Shown here piece after piece: positions 33,931 through 41,744 of a stretch of 64,000 nucleotides of DNA; positions within the stretch are counted from its first letter, which is position 1; every line of letters starts with the position of its first letter. The position numbers were made by a program, and so were the translations under genes. The notes under the pieces were generated by a model. The model ran no database searches, had not been told where the DNA came from, and saw only the letters and a program-made list of their open reading frames with translations. Location of the stretch: contig DWYA01000054.1 in NCBI GenBank assembly GCA_019118905.1, positions 1-64,000 on the forward strand, read 5' to 3'. Source of the stretch: Ruthenibacterium avium. Its GTDB lineage: Bacteria > Bacillota > Clostridia > Oscillospirales > Ruminococcaceae.

Positions 33931-34857
33931 TTACTTCGATTCTTCCATCGTGATATATTCTTCAATATATTTCGAGGCAACCGCACCGTCCCCCACGGCT
34001 GTCACCACTTGGCGCAAGGGCTTTGTTCGCACATCGCCCACCGCGAACACGCCGGGAATGGAAGTGCGTGTGGTCTCGTCCGCTTCGATATAGCCGAAAG
34101 CGTCTGTTTTCAGCACATCCTTAAACAGCTCTGTGCTTGGTACGCGGCCAATTGCCACAAACAAGCCCTGTGCATCCAGCGTTGTTGTGTCTTTTGTCAC
34201 GGTATCTTGAAGCACAATTTTCTCCAGCTTGTCTGCGCCTTCTAAGCCTGTGACCACTTTATTCCACAAAAATTCCACGTTCGGGGCTTTTTCCAGCGCC
34301 TGTGCTTCGGCACGAGACGCGCGCAAAGTATCTCGACGGTGAATCAAGTATACTTTTTCACACAGCTTCGACAAGAAAAGCGCATCCTCTACGGCAGTAT
34401 TGCCGCCGCCGTTGACCGCAACCGTTTTTCCGCGGAAAAACATGCCGTCACAAGTTGCGCAATAGCCGACACCCTTGCCGCGGAAACGCTGCTCGTCTGC
34501 AATGCCTAACTCACGCGGGGCGGCACCAGTGGCAATTACGACCGTTTTTGCATACAAATCACCGTTTGTTGTTGCAATCTTTTTGGGGTTTTCTTCCAGC
34601 GAAACGCCGGTTACTTCCGCATAATGCGTCTTTGCGCCAAAGCGCTCCGCACCTTTGCGCATTTTATCGCCCAGCTCGAAGCCGTCAATGCCTTCCTCAA
34701 AACCGGGGTAGTTGTCAATTTGTGTGGTGGTTGCCATTTGTCCGCCGGGCGTCATTTTTTCCACAATGACTGTGGAAAGTCCCGCACGGGTGCAGTATAA
34801 TGCCGCCGAATAACCGGCAGGGCCTCCGCCAATGATGACGGTATCTAAAATTTCCAT
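33931..34857 (-). CDS. trxB: Thioredoxin reductase
   Basis: A 308-residue low-molecular-weight thioredoxin reductase. FAD-binding GGGPAGYSAAL (10-20), the redox-active C133-A-T-C136 (GYCATCDG), the NADPH fold VNGGGNTAVEDALFL and the C-terminal GVFAVGDVR FAD motif are all present. ATG 34857 follows AGGAGG. It lies 59 bp downstream of the thioredoxin gene and reduces its product. In anaerobes the electron donor can be reduced ferredoxin or flavin in some relatives, but the intact NADPH motif suggests the ordinary enzyme. Confidence 0.96.
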   Translation of the reverse strand: MEILDTVIIGGGPAGYSAALYCTRAGLSTVIVEKMTPGGQMATTTQIDNYPGFEEGIDGFELGDKMRKGAERFGAKTHYAEVTGVSLEENPKKIATTNGDLYAKTVVIATGAAPRELGIADEQRFRGKGVGYCATCDGMFFRGKTVAVNGGGNTAVEDALFLSKLCEKVYLIHRRDTLRASRAEAQALEKAPNVEFLWNKVVTGLEGADKLEKIVLQDTVTKDTTTLDAQGLFVAIGRVPSTELFKDVLKTDAFGYIEADETTRTSIPGVFAVGDVRTKPLRQVVTAVGDGAVASKYIEEYITMEESK

Positions 34858-34916
34858 AAAATCTGCCTCCTATTTTGATTGCCGCGCCCACGCCGGGCGC
34901 TTCATAAAACGCAATT

Positions 34917-35234
34917 TCAGCACTGCTGGTGAATCCACGCTTCCAGCTTTGCCTGCGAATCCGGCGCAATCAAGCGGTCGCCGTGTGTGCCGTTTTGAAA
35001 CAGCAGCAGCGTGGGAATTACTTCAATATTGTATTGACGCGCCAACTCCGGCTCTTCATCAATATTGACCGTGCCGATTTTGGGGATGCCGTCATTGCCG
35101 TCAATGCGTTCCAAAACAGGCGCCAGACGGCGGCAGTAAACGCACCACGGCGCGGTGAACTCTACCAGCACCGGCTCGGCGGCTTGCAGCACATCTGTAT
35201 CAAAATTTTGTTTCGTTAATGTTTCAATTGCCAT
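34917..35234 (-). CDS. Thioredoxin with unusual CVYC active site
   Basis: A 105-residue thioredoxin-fold protein: VLVEFTAPW then C31-V-Y-C34, the cis-Pro strand EVIPTLLLFQNG and a conserved C-terminal helix. The active site is CVYC instead of CGPC, with Arg-Arg after it; the dipeptide sets redox potential, so its role may differ from the canonical disulfide reductase. Adjacent to trxB, which supports a functional couple. ATG 35234 follows GAGGGAG. Confidence 0.93.
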   Translation of the reverse strand: MAIETLTKQNFDTDVLQAAEPVLVEFTAPWCVYCRRLAPVLERIDGNDGIPKIGTVNIDEEPELARQYNIEVIPTLLLFQNGTHGDRLIAPDSQAKLEAWIHQQC

Positions 35235-35395
35235 TGTTTACTCCCTCATTTCCCGGGCATTTCCGAAAGTCCAAAAAAACGTTTTTTCGGAACGCCCATA
35301 CTTGTTTCTCACTCAACGATGTATGTAGTATACACAGATTTGCCGCGTCTAACTGTGATTATGTTACGGTTTTTCTATGTGCAGAAAAAGAAAAA

Positions 35396-35413
35396 GCAGG
35401 GGCGTTCCCCTGC
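35396..35413 (-). terminator. Terminator of the 141-residue cysteine-rich protein gene
   Basis: GCAGGGG / CCCCTGC stem, T5 on the minus strand; part of a 55-bp block (35396-35450) repeated exactly at 36097-36151. Confidence 0.8.
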
Positions 35414-35436
35414 TTTTTTATGGCAATATAAGCTTT

Positions 35437-35862
35437 TTAAGTCACACCGTGGCATTCCCATGTGGTTTCGGTCACTGTTCTATCAGAACCTCTACCACAT
35501 CTACTACATTTCGTTTGGTAAATAACCGTCCTGCTCTTTTCATAATCATACCCGCCGATAGTACCATGTGCGCAAAGCCTCTCTGCTCCCGTATATACCC
35601 ATGATGATGCGGCAGCTAAGCTTTCCGTAACACTACCACCGCAGTAGGGACAAGGAATGTATCTTGCATCCGGGTTTTCCTCAGGCACGGATGTTTCATC
35701 CTGACAGGCTTCTGCGTTTACTTCGCAACTAGACACCGAAACATTATTCTTCACATAAACTCCGTCTTCCGACGTTTTGTCTGCCGCAAAAGCAGACGCC
35801 GTAAAGGCAACGGACAGCAGAGCAGTCACAGCACAGACCTTCAAAAATAATGTTTTTTTCAT
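35437..35862 (-). CDS. Secreted cysteine-rich protein, one-domain paralogue
   Basis: A 141-residue protein that I do not recognise. A clear signal peptide (Lys-rich start, hydrophobic core, cleavage after ASAFA near residue 26) is followed by a short linker and one ~70-residue domain: CPYCGG at the start, YTGAERLCAHGTIGGYD in the middle, then TKCSRCGRG and a closing TTWECHG. The CxxC..CxH..CxxC..C layout could bind zinc or form disulfides. ATG 35862 follows GGAAGGGAG. It is a tandem paralogue of the gene at 36138; the two share their last four residues' DNA, stop and terminator exactly, showing recent duplication or conversion. Confidence 0.85.
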   Translation of the reverse strand: MKKTLFLKVCAVTALLSVAFTASAFAADKTSEDGVYVKNNVSVSSCEVNAEACQDETSVPEENPDARYIPCPYCGGSVTESLAAASSWVYTGAERLCAHGTIGGYDYEKSRTVIYQTKCSRCGRGSDRTVTETTWECHGVT

Positions 35863-36096
35863 AACAAACACTCCCTTCCTGCTTTCATGTGTTGTTTTCG
35901 TTCTTTTCTATATCAGAAATCAGAACCCAATCTCATACATATCTCCAATAATCCATCCCCCATTTCCCGAGACTGTTTAGAGTCCTGAAGCTTTCTTTCT
36001 TGCATTTAAAATACCATAAAAAAGGAATTTTTGTCAATTGTTATCCATGTATTTTTTACCAATAATATATATTTTTACCATGAAAATATATAAAGA

Positions 36097-36114
36097 GCAG
36101 GGGCGTTCCCCTGC
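36097..36114 (-). terminator. Terminator of the 244-residue cysteine-rich protein gene
   Basis: Same GCAGGGG / CCCCTGC stem as at 35396, in the second copy of the 55-bp repeat. Confidence 0.75.
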
Positions 36115-36151
36115 TTTTTTATGGCAATATAAGCTTTTTAAGTCACACCGT
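36097..36151. repeat. 55-bp direct repeat (copy 2; copy 1 at 35396-35450)
   Basis: The terminator stem, spacer, stop codon and last codons (GVT-stop) of the two cysteine-rich genes are identical over 55 bp, while the coding regions upstream have diverged. This marks the 3' boundary of a tandem duplication or a gene-conversion tract. Confidence 0.9.
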
Positions 36152-36872
36152 AGCACGCCCACTGGGTCTCGGTCGCCGTCCGTTGAAAAGAAATATCACA
36201 TCTGTTGCACGTTGTCCGGTAGATCAGATTTCTGTACTGCTCCTTATCATATCCCCCCAGGGAACCATGCACACATAGCCGCTGCGCACCTGTGAAATCC
36301 CACGGAGATGCAAAAAGCAAACTTTCCACTCGCTTTCCTCCGCAAGAACAGAGACCCACTTCCTCCTCTGTGGTTTCCTCAGTCACAGCTGTCGCTTCCT
36401 GCTGGGCTTCTGCACTTGTTTCGCTGGCAGGCGTCGAAACTTCATTTTGCATACGCGGCCCGTCAATAAAATCACAGTGCCACACAGCTTTTTCTTCCTG
36501 CCGTTGTGCCGACAAGGTGCATCGGCTGCATGTGACTTCATACGTCACCGTGCAAATTTTTTCATAGTCCATTCCGACCGGAGAATGTTTGCAATTGGTG
36601 CTTTCTCCGGTGTACTCTCCGGGAGAAGTATAAATCGGCTCCTCAATCAGCCGCCCACCGCAGGAGCAATTGAGATAATCCAGCGTGCTCGTATCTGCCG
36701 CCGCAATTTCATCCTGATGCTCCTGCATGGTTTTTCCACAGCTGCACACCAGCCAGTCATTTTCTGTTTGCGTTTCCACTGTACTCTTCACCTGTGCAAA
36801 GCCTGATGCCGTAAAGCCAAACGTCAGTACAGCGCAAAGAGCAGCGGCTTTTACCAAGAATCTTCTCTTCAT
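36138..36872 (-). CDS. Secreted cysteine-rich protein with two repeat domains
   Basis: A 244-residue exported protein of unknown function. After a signal peptide (cleavage after SGFA, about residue 26) there are two copies of the same ~70-residue domain as in the neighbour: copy 1 from CSCGGRLIEE to VWHCDF, copy 2 from CSCGGKRVES to WACYGVT, joined by a Thr/Glu/Ala-rich linker (about 135-170). Shared marks are CxCGG, YTG/FTG, CxH, YxxTCxRC/TTCNRC and WxC. A further CSCGK lies before copy 1. ATG 36872 follows AAGGAG. Possible roles are a surface zinc-ribbon or disulfide-stabilised binding module; the function is not known to me. Confidence 0.85.
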   Translation of the reverse strand: MKRRFLVKAAALCAVLTFGFTASGFAQVKSTVETQTENDWLVCSCGKTMQEHQDEIAAADTSTLDYLNCSCGGRLIEEPIYTSPGEYTGESTNCKHSPVGMDYEKICTVTYEVTCSRCTLSAQRQEEKAVWHCDFIDGPRMQNEVSTPASETSAEAQQEATAVTEETTEEEVGLCSCGGKRVESLLFASPWDFTGAQRLCVHGSLGGYDKEQYRNLIYRTTCNRCDISFQRTATETQWACYGVT

Positions 36873-37127
36873 TGTCAACAGCTCCTTTTCTTCTTTTTAT
36901 GTTGTTTTCTTCCCATTTCGTTTGATTGACCTCAAAGCTTTCCGCGCTCAGCACGCAGCTTTTGCTTGCACGCCAAAGCGTTTCAAGCACCTTGAATACC
37001 AATCAATTCCTCTTTGCCTCAAAAATAACATAAAATCCCATCAAAGTCAATTATTTTGTTGCTTTTCCATTTATCTTTTAACGAAAAACATAACAAAAAC
37101 AAGCACAAGAAAAAATAAACAGAAAAA
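36873..37127. other. Intergenic region without a recognised gene
   Basis: AT-rich sequence between the cysteine-rich protein gene and the rplL terminator. rpoB, usually next after rplL, is not here. Confidence 0.6.
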
Positions 37128-37161
37128 AGCCCCCGACGCGGTAAACACCACGTCGGGGGCT
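37128..37161. terminator. Terminator of rplJ-rplL
   Basis: AGCCCCCGACG / CGTCGGGGGCT stem with T6 on the minus strand. It ends the operon before any rpoB gene. Confidence 0.9.
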
Positions 37162-37185
37162 TGTAATGCCAAACAGGAAGAAAAA

Positions 37186-37557
37186 TTACTTCAGCTCGAC
37201 CTTTGCGCCAGCCTCTTCCAGCTTCTTCTTCATCTCTTCAGCGTCAGCCTTCTGGGCAGCCTCTTTCAGAGTCTTCGGAGCGTTGTCGACCATCTCTTTT
37301 GCCTCTTTCAGGCCCAGGCCGGTAACTTCCTTAACAACCTTGATGACGTTCATCTTGCTTGCGCCAGCCTCAACCAGCACAACGTCAAACTCGGTCTTCT
37401 CTTCAGCAGCAGGAGCAGCGCCGCCAGCAGCGGGAGCAGCAGCAGCAACGGCAGAAACGCCGAACTCTTCGCAATAGGTGTCGATGAGCTCTTTCAGCTC
37501 GAGGATGGACAGTTCCTTAATGGAATCCAAAATGGCAGTGATCTTCTCAGAAGCCAT
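37186..37557 (-). CDS. rplL: Ribosomal protein L7/L12
   Basis: A 123-residue stalk protein of the large ribosomal subunit, the binding site for elongation factors. N-terminal dimerisation helices (MASEKITAILDSIKELSILE), an Ala/Gly-rich hinge (about 40-53) and the C-terminal domain (EFDVVLVEAGASKMNVIKVV, then GLGLKEAKEMVDNAP) are all standard. ATG 37557 follows GGAGG. Second gene of rplJ-rplL. Confidence 0.98.
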   Translation of the reverse strand: MASEKITAILDSIKELSILELKELIDTYCEEFGVSAVAAAAPAAGGAAPAAEEKTEFDVVLVEAGASKMNVIKVVKEVTGLGLKEAKEMVDNAPKTLKEAAQKADAEEMKKKLEEAGAKVELK

Positions 37558-37605
37558 GGTAATACCTCCAAATTCAAAATAAAGTAATGTTTTAAAATTC
37601 TTTGC

Positions 37606-38112
37606 TTACGCGGCAGAACCTTCTTTATCCACATAAGCCTGCATCGCAACAGCAAGACCGCTGAGCGTGCCGGTGAGAGCGCCCGCGAACATAGACAGCA
37701 TGCCTTTGTAATCGGGCAGTTTGGCGATGGCGGTCAGCTCGTCCAGGGACAGAACAGAACCCTCCATGTAGCCGCCTTTCAGGGAGAAAGCACCCTTGGA
37801 AGCCTCTGCAAACTTGTTCAGAATGCGGGCAGCAGCGATGGGATCCTCCTTGGAAATTGCAATAGCGGTAGAGCCCTTAAAAGCGTCCGCAATGCCCTCC
37901 AGCTCAGTACCCTGTACCGCCAGACGCAGCATCGTGTTCTTGATAACAGCGTACTCAACGCCAGCCTCACGCAGCTCCTTACGCAGCTTTGTGTCGTCAG
38001 CCACATTGATACCCTTGTAATCCACCACAACGCCAGCCACAGAACCTTGCAGCTTTTCACGCAGCTCGGCAACAAAGGCTTGCTTCTCGGTCAGAATCTT
38101 TTGACTCGGCAT
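37606..38112 (-). CDS. rplJ: Ribosomal protein L10
   Basis: A 168-residue protein that anchors the L7/L12 dimers to 23S rRNA and represses its own operon by binding the leader. The conserved VVVDYKGINVADDTKLRKEL and NTMLRLA segments and the C-terminal L12-binding helix are present. ATG 38112 follows CGAGGTG. The 160-nt leader upstream has L10-leader features and an intrinsic terminator (38162-38195). Confidence 0.98.
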   Translation of the reverse strand: MPSQKILTEKQAFVAELREKLQGSVAGVVVDYKGINVADDTKLRKELREAGVEYAVIKNTMLRLAVQGTELEGIADAFKGSTAIAISKEDPIAAARILNKFAEASKGAFSLKGGYMEGSVLSLDELTAIAKLPDYKGMLSMFAGALTGTLSGLAVAMQAYVDKEGSAA

Positions 38113-38280
38113 ATTGGTTTCACCTCGTTTCAGACAAATTTCGCCATTTCAACACAGGTGCAAAAAAAGCCTTTTTCTCGCACGAGAAAAAGGCAAAAAA
38201 ATCTCATTTTTGCACGTTTCTCGGCAGGCGGGACAAGCCCATTATGCGTTCAAGCACCTGCTGTCTTTAAAACAGCTCTT
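38113..38280 (-). ncRNA. L10 leader-like regulatory RNA with attenuator
   Basis: The minus-strand leader of rplJL contains AAAGACAGCAGGTGC (38266-38252 region) and CGCCTGCCGAGAAACG, matching the pairing AGCAGG/CCTGC arms and kink-turn-like elements of the L10 leader family. It ends in a strong intrinsic terminator, GCCTTTTTCTCG / CGAGAAAAAGGC (38169-38194) followed by T7, just upstream of the rplJ ribosome site. L10-dependent attenuation is the expected mechanism. Confidence 0.7.
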
Positions 38281-38282
38281 AT

Positions 38283-38311
38283 ACTATATCAGATTTTGTC
38301 CTGTTTGTCAA
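38283..38311 (-). promoter_or_regulatory. Sigma-A promoter of rplJ-rplL
   Basis: TTGACA (38311-38306), 17 bp, TATAGT (38288-38283) on the minus strand. It lies 8 bp after the stop of the GNAT gene, so rplJL is transcribed independently of rplKA here. Confidence 0.85.
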
Positions 38312-38319
38312 TATATTTT

Positions 38320-38793
38320 TCAAGATTCGTCCAGCACTTGTTCCATTTTTCTGCGGAAGGTGACGAAGCCTAATTTCTCGTAAAACCGAAGTGCACTTTT
38401 ATTAAATTCCCAAACATCCAATTGAACCGAATGGCATCCGCGCGCTTTCGCTTCTGTCTTGACCGTCTCTATCAGTGCGGTTCCAACGCCTTTTCCCTGC
38501 GCTTTTTCGTCTACGCCGATTTCCACAATATGTGCCGTGTGAACAGCATACATACTGTTTGTTTCTTCCCGTTTGATGTACTCCACCATGGCAAAGCCCA
38601 GCAATACTCCGCTTTCCTCCGCCACAAACACATCTTGTTCCGGGTTTTCTATCATTTTTAAAACGCGCTCTTGGTGGTCTTGTGCAAACACCGGCTTAAA
38701 CACATTCGGATAGCTGTTTGCATGGAGCTCGCACACCGGCGCGCGCAAAACATTGATTGCTTCATAATCTTCTTTTCGTGCTAAGCGAATCAT
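38320..38793 (-). CDS. GNAT-family N-acetyltransferase
   Basis: A 157-residue acetyl-CoA-dependent acetyltransferase. Motif A (VEIGVDEKAQGKGVGTALIE) with the Q/RxxGxG/A pyrophosphate loop is intact, and motif B (ALRFYEKLGF) closes the fold. The substrate is unknown. It begins ATG 38793 and ends just before the rplJ promoter. Together with the broken GNAT gene upstream it is inserted between rplA and rplJ, normally neighbours. Confidence 0.93.
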   Translation of the reverse strand: MIRLARKEDYEAINVLRAPVCELHANSYPNVFKPVFAQDHQERVLKMIENPEQDVFVAEESGVLLGFAMVEYIKREETNSMYAVHTAHIVEIGVDEKAQGKGVGTALIETVKTEAKARGCHSVQLDVWEFNKSALRFYEKLGFVTFRRKMEQVLDES

Positions 38794-38834
38794 AACTTTT
38801 TCTCCCCTTGCCTCGACACGTTTTGAGGCTCTTG

Positions 38835-39275
38835 TTACATGGTAAGCTTCTTTTCCATTACGATATGCTCCACCGGGGCATAGTCGAGCAGGAAAATATC
38901 TCCGACTGTTTCATAGCCGTGACGCGCATAAAATTTCTTTGCCGATACACGCGCATCCATTGAAATTTTTTCCGCGCCCTGTTCTTTTACCCGTTCTTCT
39001 AAGTGCTCCAACAGACTTGCCCCAATGCCGCAGCTTTGAATCTCAGAATCAATACACAGCTATTCCAGCTTATAATCGGGGCCATGGTTCTACATCACGC
39101 CAACACCCAACAGATTTTCACTCTCAAACATTCCCACCATCAAAGCATCTTGCTCGGAAGAACAATCTTCTTCATAGATGTTTAACTCCAAAGGAATCCG
39201 CATCACTTTATTTCTGAGTGCCAAAGTTTTGGCATACTCCTCTGTTCCATATAAAATTTCTTTAATTGCCGGCAT
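38835..39275 (-). pseudogene. GNAT acetyltransferase gene with two in-frame TAG codons
   Basis: A 146-codon frame from ATG 39275 (after AGGAGG) to TAA at 38835 reads as a complete GNAT protein except for TAG at 39090-39092 and 39060-39062. Before the stops is the N-terminal half (MPAIKEILYGTEEYAKTLAL...NLLGVGVM); after them motif A LCIDSEIQSCGIGASLLEHL and the C-terminal ARHGYETVGDIFLLDYAP are intact and in frame. No frameshift is present. The stops fall ten codons apart in the strand before motif A, so the truncated product could not bind acetyl-CoA. Recent inactivation is the simplest view; amber suppression is the alternative. Confidence 0.8.
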
Positions 39276-39540
39276 TATTCTTCCTCCTGACAAATACAGT
39301 TTCACCATGCCGAGATACTGCATTAAACTTGAAGCCTATTGTAGTGTAAATGACTGCTTTTGGCAACCCCTAAAAAAATGACAAAACGATTTTGGTGACA
39401 TAGCACAAAAATATAACGCCCTGCCCGGCAGCAATACGAGAAACAATACAAACAAAATAGATTCGCCAAACATGCAAACACATTGGATTGCGGCTTGCCA
39501 AATACCGGCGGGAGATTCTTACATAAATTGACATAAAAAA
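39276..39540. other. Intergenic region between the GNAT pseudogene and rplA
   Basis: AT-rich sequence with no recognisable gene; it should hold the promoter of the two GNAT genes, but I see no convincing -35/-10 pair. Confidence 0.5.
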
Positions 39541-39571
39541 ACACCGCTTCTGTACAGAGCAGAAACGGTGT
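39541..39571. terminator. Terminator after rplA
   Basis: ACACCG.TTCTG / CAGAA.CGGTGT stem flanked by A7 (T7 on the minus strand); it ends the rplK-rplA transcript. Confidence 0.85.
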
Positions 39572-39602
39572 TCTTTTTCGTCAATAAAGCTTTCGGCAAA
39601 AA

Positions 39603-40298
39603 TTAGCCGCCGAACTTTGCGTTGTTCAGCTTAATGCCGGGGCCCATCGTGGAAGCAACAGTAACACTCTTGATGTACTGGCCTTTTGCAGCGGCGGGTT
39701 TCGCCTTCACGATAGCCTCCATGACGGTGCTGAGGTTTTCGCCCAGCTTATCAGCGCCAAAGGAAGCCTTGCCGATGGGAACATGGATGATGTTCGCCTT
39801 GTCCAGACGATACTCAATCTTACCGGCCTTTGCCTCGGAAACGGCACGACCCAAGTCGGGGGTAACCGTACCGGCTTTGGGGTTCGGCATCAAGCCGCGG
39901 GGGCCGAGCACTTTACCCAAACGACCAACCTGACCCATCATGTCGGGAGTGGTAACGAGCACGTCGAAATCCACAAAGCCCTCGTTCTGGATCTTAGCAA
40001 TCAGGTCGGCGTCGCCTACCAGCATTGCGCCTGCTTCTTCAGCAGCCTTTGCAGCGTCGCCCTTCGCGATGGCAACAACGCGAACATCCTTACCGGTACC
40101 GTGGGGCAGAACAACTGCACCGCGAACCTGCTGGTCAGCGTGACGGCTGTCAACGCCCAAACGGACGTGCAGCTCGACAGTTTCGTCAAATTTTGCTTTT
40201 GCAGTCTGGCAGCACAGGCTCAAAGCCTCTTCGCTGTCATACAATTTTGTACGGTCGATCAGCTTTTTGCTGTCAACGTAATGTTTACCGTGATTCAT
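39603..40298 (-). CDS. rplA: Ribosomal protein L1
   Basis: A 231-residue L1 protein of the E-site stalk, which also represses the L11 operon. It shows the conserved TVELHVRLGVDSRHADQQVR, VLGPRGLMPNPKAGTVT and KPAAAKGQYIKSVTVASTMG segments. ATG 40298 follows AGGAGG. Downstream of rplK with a 52-bp gap; followed by a terminator rather than by rplJ. Confidence 0.98.
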   Translation of the reverse strand: MNHGKHYVDSKKLIDRTKLYDSEEALSLCCQTAKAKFDETVELHVRLGVDSRHADQQVRGAVVLPHGTGKDVRVVAIAKGDAAKAAEEAGAMLVGDADLIAKIQNEGFVDFDVLVTTPDMMGQVGRLGKVLGPRGLMPNPKAGTVTPDLGRAVSEAKAGKIEYRLDKANIIHVPIGKASFGADKLGENLSTVMEAIVKAKPAAAKGQYIKSVTVASTMGPGIKLNNAKFGG

Positions 40299-40350
40299 AG
40301 TTTCCTCCTGTGGTATATCGGAATATTCCTCCCACTAATGGCGGGGCGTA

Positions 40351-40776
40351 TTAGTCAGTTACCGTAACGCCCATGCTGCGGCAAGTGCCTGCAACCATGC
40401 TTACGGCTGCTTCCAGGTTGGCAGCGTTCAAGTCGGGCATTTTCGTGGTTGCAATCTCCTCCAGCTGTTTGCGGGTGATGGAAGCAACCTTAGTTTTGTT
40501 GGGCACACCGGAGCCGCTCTCGATGCCGACAGCCTTCTTGATCAGGACAGCCGCGGGCGGCGTCTTGGTGATGAAGCTGAAGGAACGATCCGCATAAACC
40601 GTGATAACTACGGGAATCAGATAACCGATGTCTTTCTGTGTACGCTCATTGAATTCTTTTGTAAACGACATGATGTTTACGCCGTGCTGACCGAGCGCAG
40701 GGCCAACAGGGGGAGCCGGGGTAGCTTTACCGGCGGGAATTTGGAGCTTAATATACCCCACTACCTTCTGAGCCAT
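40351..40776 (-). CDS. rplK: Ribosomal protein L11
   Basis: A 141-residue L11, exactly the normal length. It binds the GTPase-associated centre of 23S rRNA (LQIPAGKATPAPPVGPALGQ motif). The start is ATG 40776 with GGAGG; 24 codons of in-frame upstream sequence are leader, not coding. Confidence 0.98.
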   Translation of the reverse strand: MAQKVVGYIKLQIPAGKATPAPPVGPALGQHGVNIMSFTKEFNERTQKDIGYLIPVVITVYADRSFSFITKTPPAAVLIKKAVGIESGSGVPNKTKVASITRKQLEEIATTKMPDLNAANLEAAVSMVAGTCRSMGVTVTD

Positions 40777-40907
40777 TTTGTGCACCTCCAAAAATTGTGG
40801 TAAGTTACGGGTGACAGCCGGATGCCGCACCCTCCCACGAGCATACAACCGTATGCTCTATAAGAAGCCGCGCAAAGCGCGCGGGTCTTACCGAAAAAAA
40901 TGTGAAT

Positions 40908-41438
40908 TTACAGGGGTTTCACCTGTGTGAAGTCCAGCTCGGCAGGCGTTTCGCGTCCAAACATGGAAACTTTTACGCTTACCTTCTTGGCCTTCGCGTC
41001 GATAGACTCCACAAGGCCGATAAAGCCTTCCAGAGCACCGGAAACGATTTGTACGTTTTCGCCCACGGCAAAGTCGGGCTGAACCGTGTGAGTTGCCATA
41101 CCCAGCTTCTCTACCTCTTCATCCGAAAGAGGCACAGGCTTGGACGACGGGCCGACAAAGCCTGTCACGCCGCGCGCGTTGCGCACCACATACCAGCTGT
41201 CGTCGGTCATAATCATTTTTACCAGCACATAGCCGGGGAAAAGCTTATGCTCCACCTCGCGCTCTTTGCCGTCTTTGATCTCGGTGGCAATCTCTACGGG
41301 TACGCGCACCTCATAGATCAAGTCCTGAAGCCGGCGGTTCTCCACGACGGTTTCAAGGTCCTGACGCACCTTGTTTTCGTAGCCGGAATAGGTATGCACC
41401 ACATACCATTTCGGCTGGGCATCTCTTTCGTCTGCCAT
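40908..41438 (-). CDS. nusG: Transcription elongation/termination factor NusG
   Basis: A 176-residue NusG with the NGN domain (WYVVHTYSGYENKVRQDLE; PGYVLVKM) and the C-terminal KOW domain (FAVGENVQIVSGALEGFIG). It modulates pausing and couples transcription to translation. In the usual secE-nusG-rplKA order. The ribosome site is weak (AAAGCGGGG). Confidence 0.98.
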   Translation of the reverse strand: MADERDAQPKWYVVHTYSGYENKVRQDLETVVENRRLQDLIYEVRVPVEIATEIKDGKEREVEHKLFPGYVLVKMIMTDDSWYVVRNARGVTGFVGPSSKPVPLSDEEVEKLGMATHTVQPDFAVGENVQIVSGALEGFIGLVESIDAKAKKVSVKVSMFGRETPAELDFTQVKPL

Positions 41439-41480
41439 TGAGCGAACCCCGCTTTCCGTTAAATGAATTTTGGCCGCAGA

Positions 41481-41726
41481 TTAAACCGCGGTCTGCAAGA
41501 ACATCCCCAGGCCAAAGCCGAAGATAAGATCCAAAAGAGAAAGAATGACGGCGGCGATGACCACAACGACAGCCACAATGATGGTGTTGTTAATCACCTG
41601 CTTCTTTGTGGGCCAAACCACCTTTTTCATCTCGCTTTTGATGTCGCGGAAAAATCTTCCGAACTCAAAAACTCTCTCTTTGACGGACGCGAAAAAGCCT
41701 TTTTTCTTTTCGGTCTGATCAGCCAT
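41481..41726 (-). CDS. secE: Preprotein translocase subunit SecE
   Basis: An 81-residue single-span SecE with the conserved cytoplasmic helix (ERVFEFGRFFRDIKSEMKKV) and WPTKKQVINNTIIV entry to the membrane helix. Part of SecYEG. Located, as usual, just before nusG. Confidence 0.96.
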   Translation of the reverse strand: MADQTEKKKGFFASVKERVFEFGRFFRDIKSEMKKVVWPTKKQVINNTIIVAVVVVIAAVILSLLDLIFGFGLGMFLQTAV

Positions 41727-41744
41727 CGTACTTGTCCGCCTTTC

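Noticed and set aside
36727..37587. 286-residue plus-strand frame over rplL and the cysteine-rich gene start
   Set aside because: Spans two minus-strand genes and an AT-rich gap; no ribosome site or domain.
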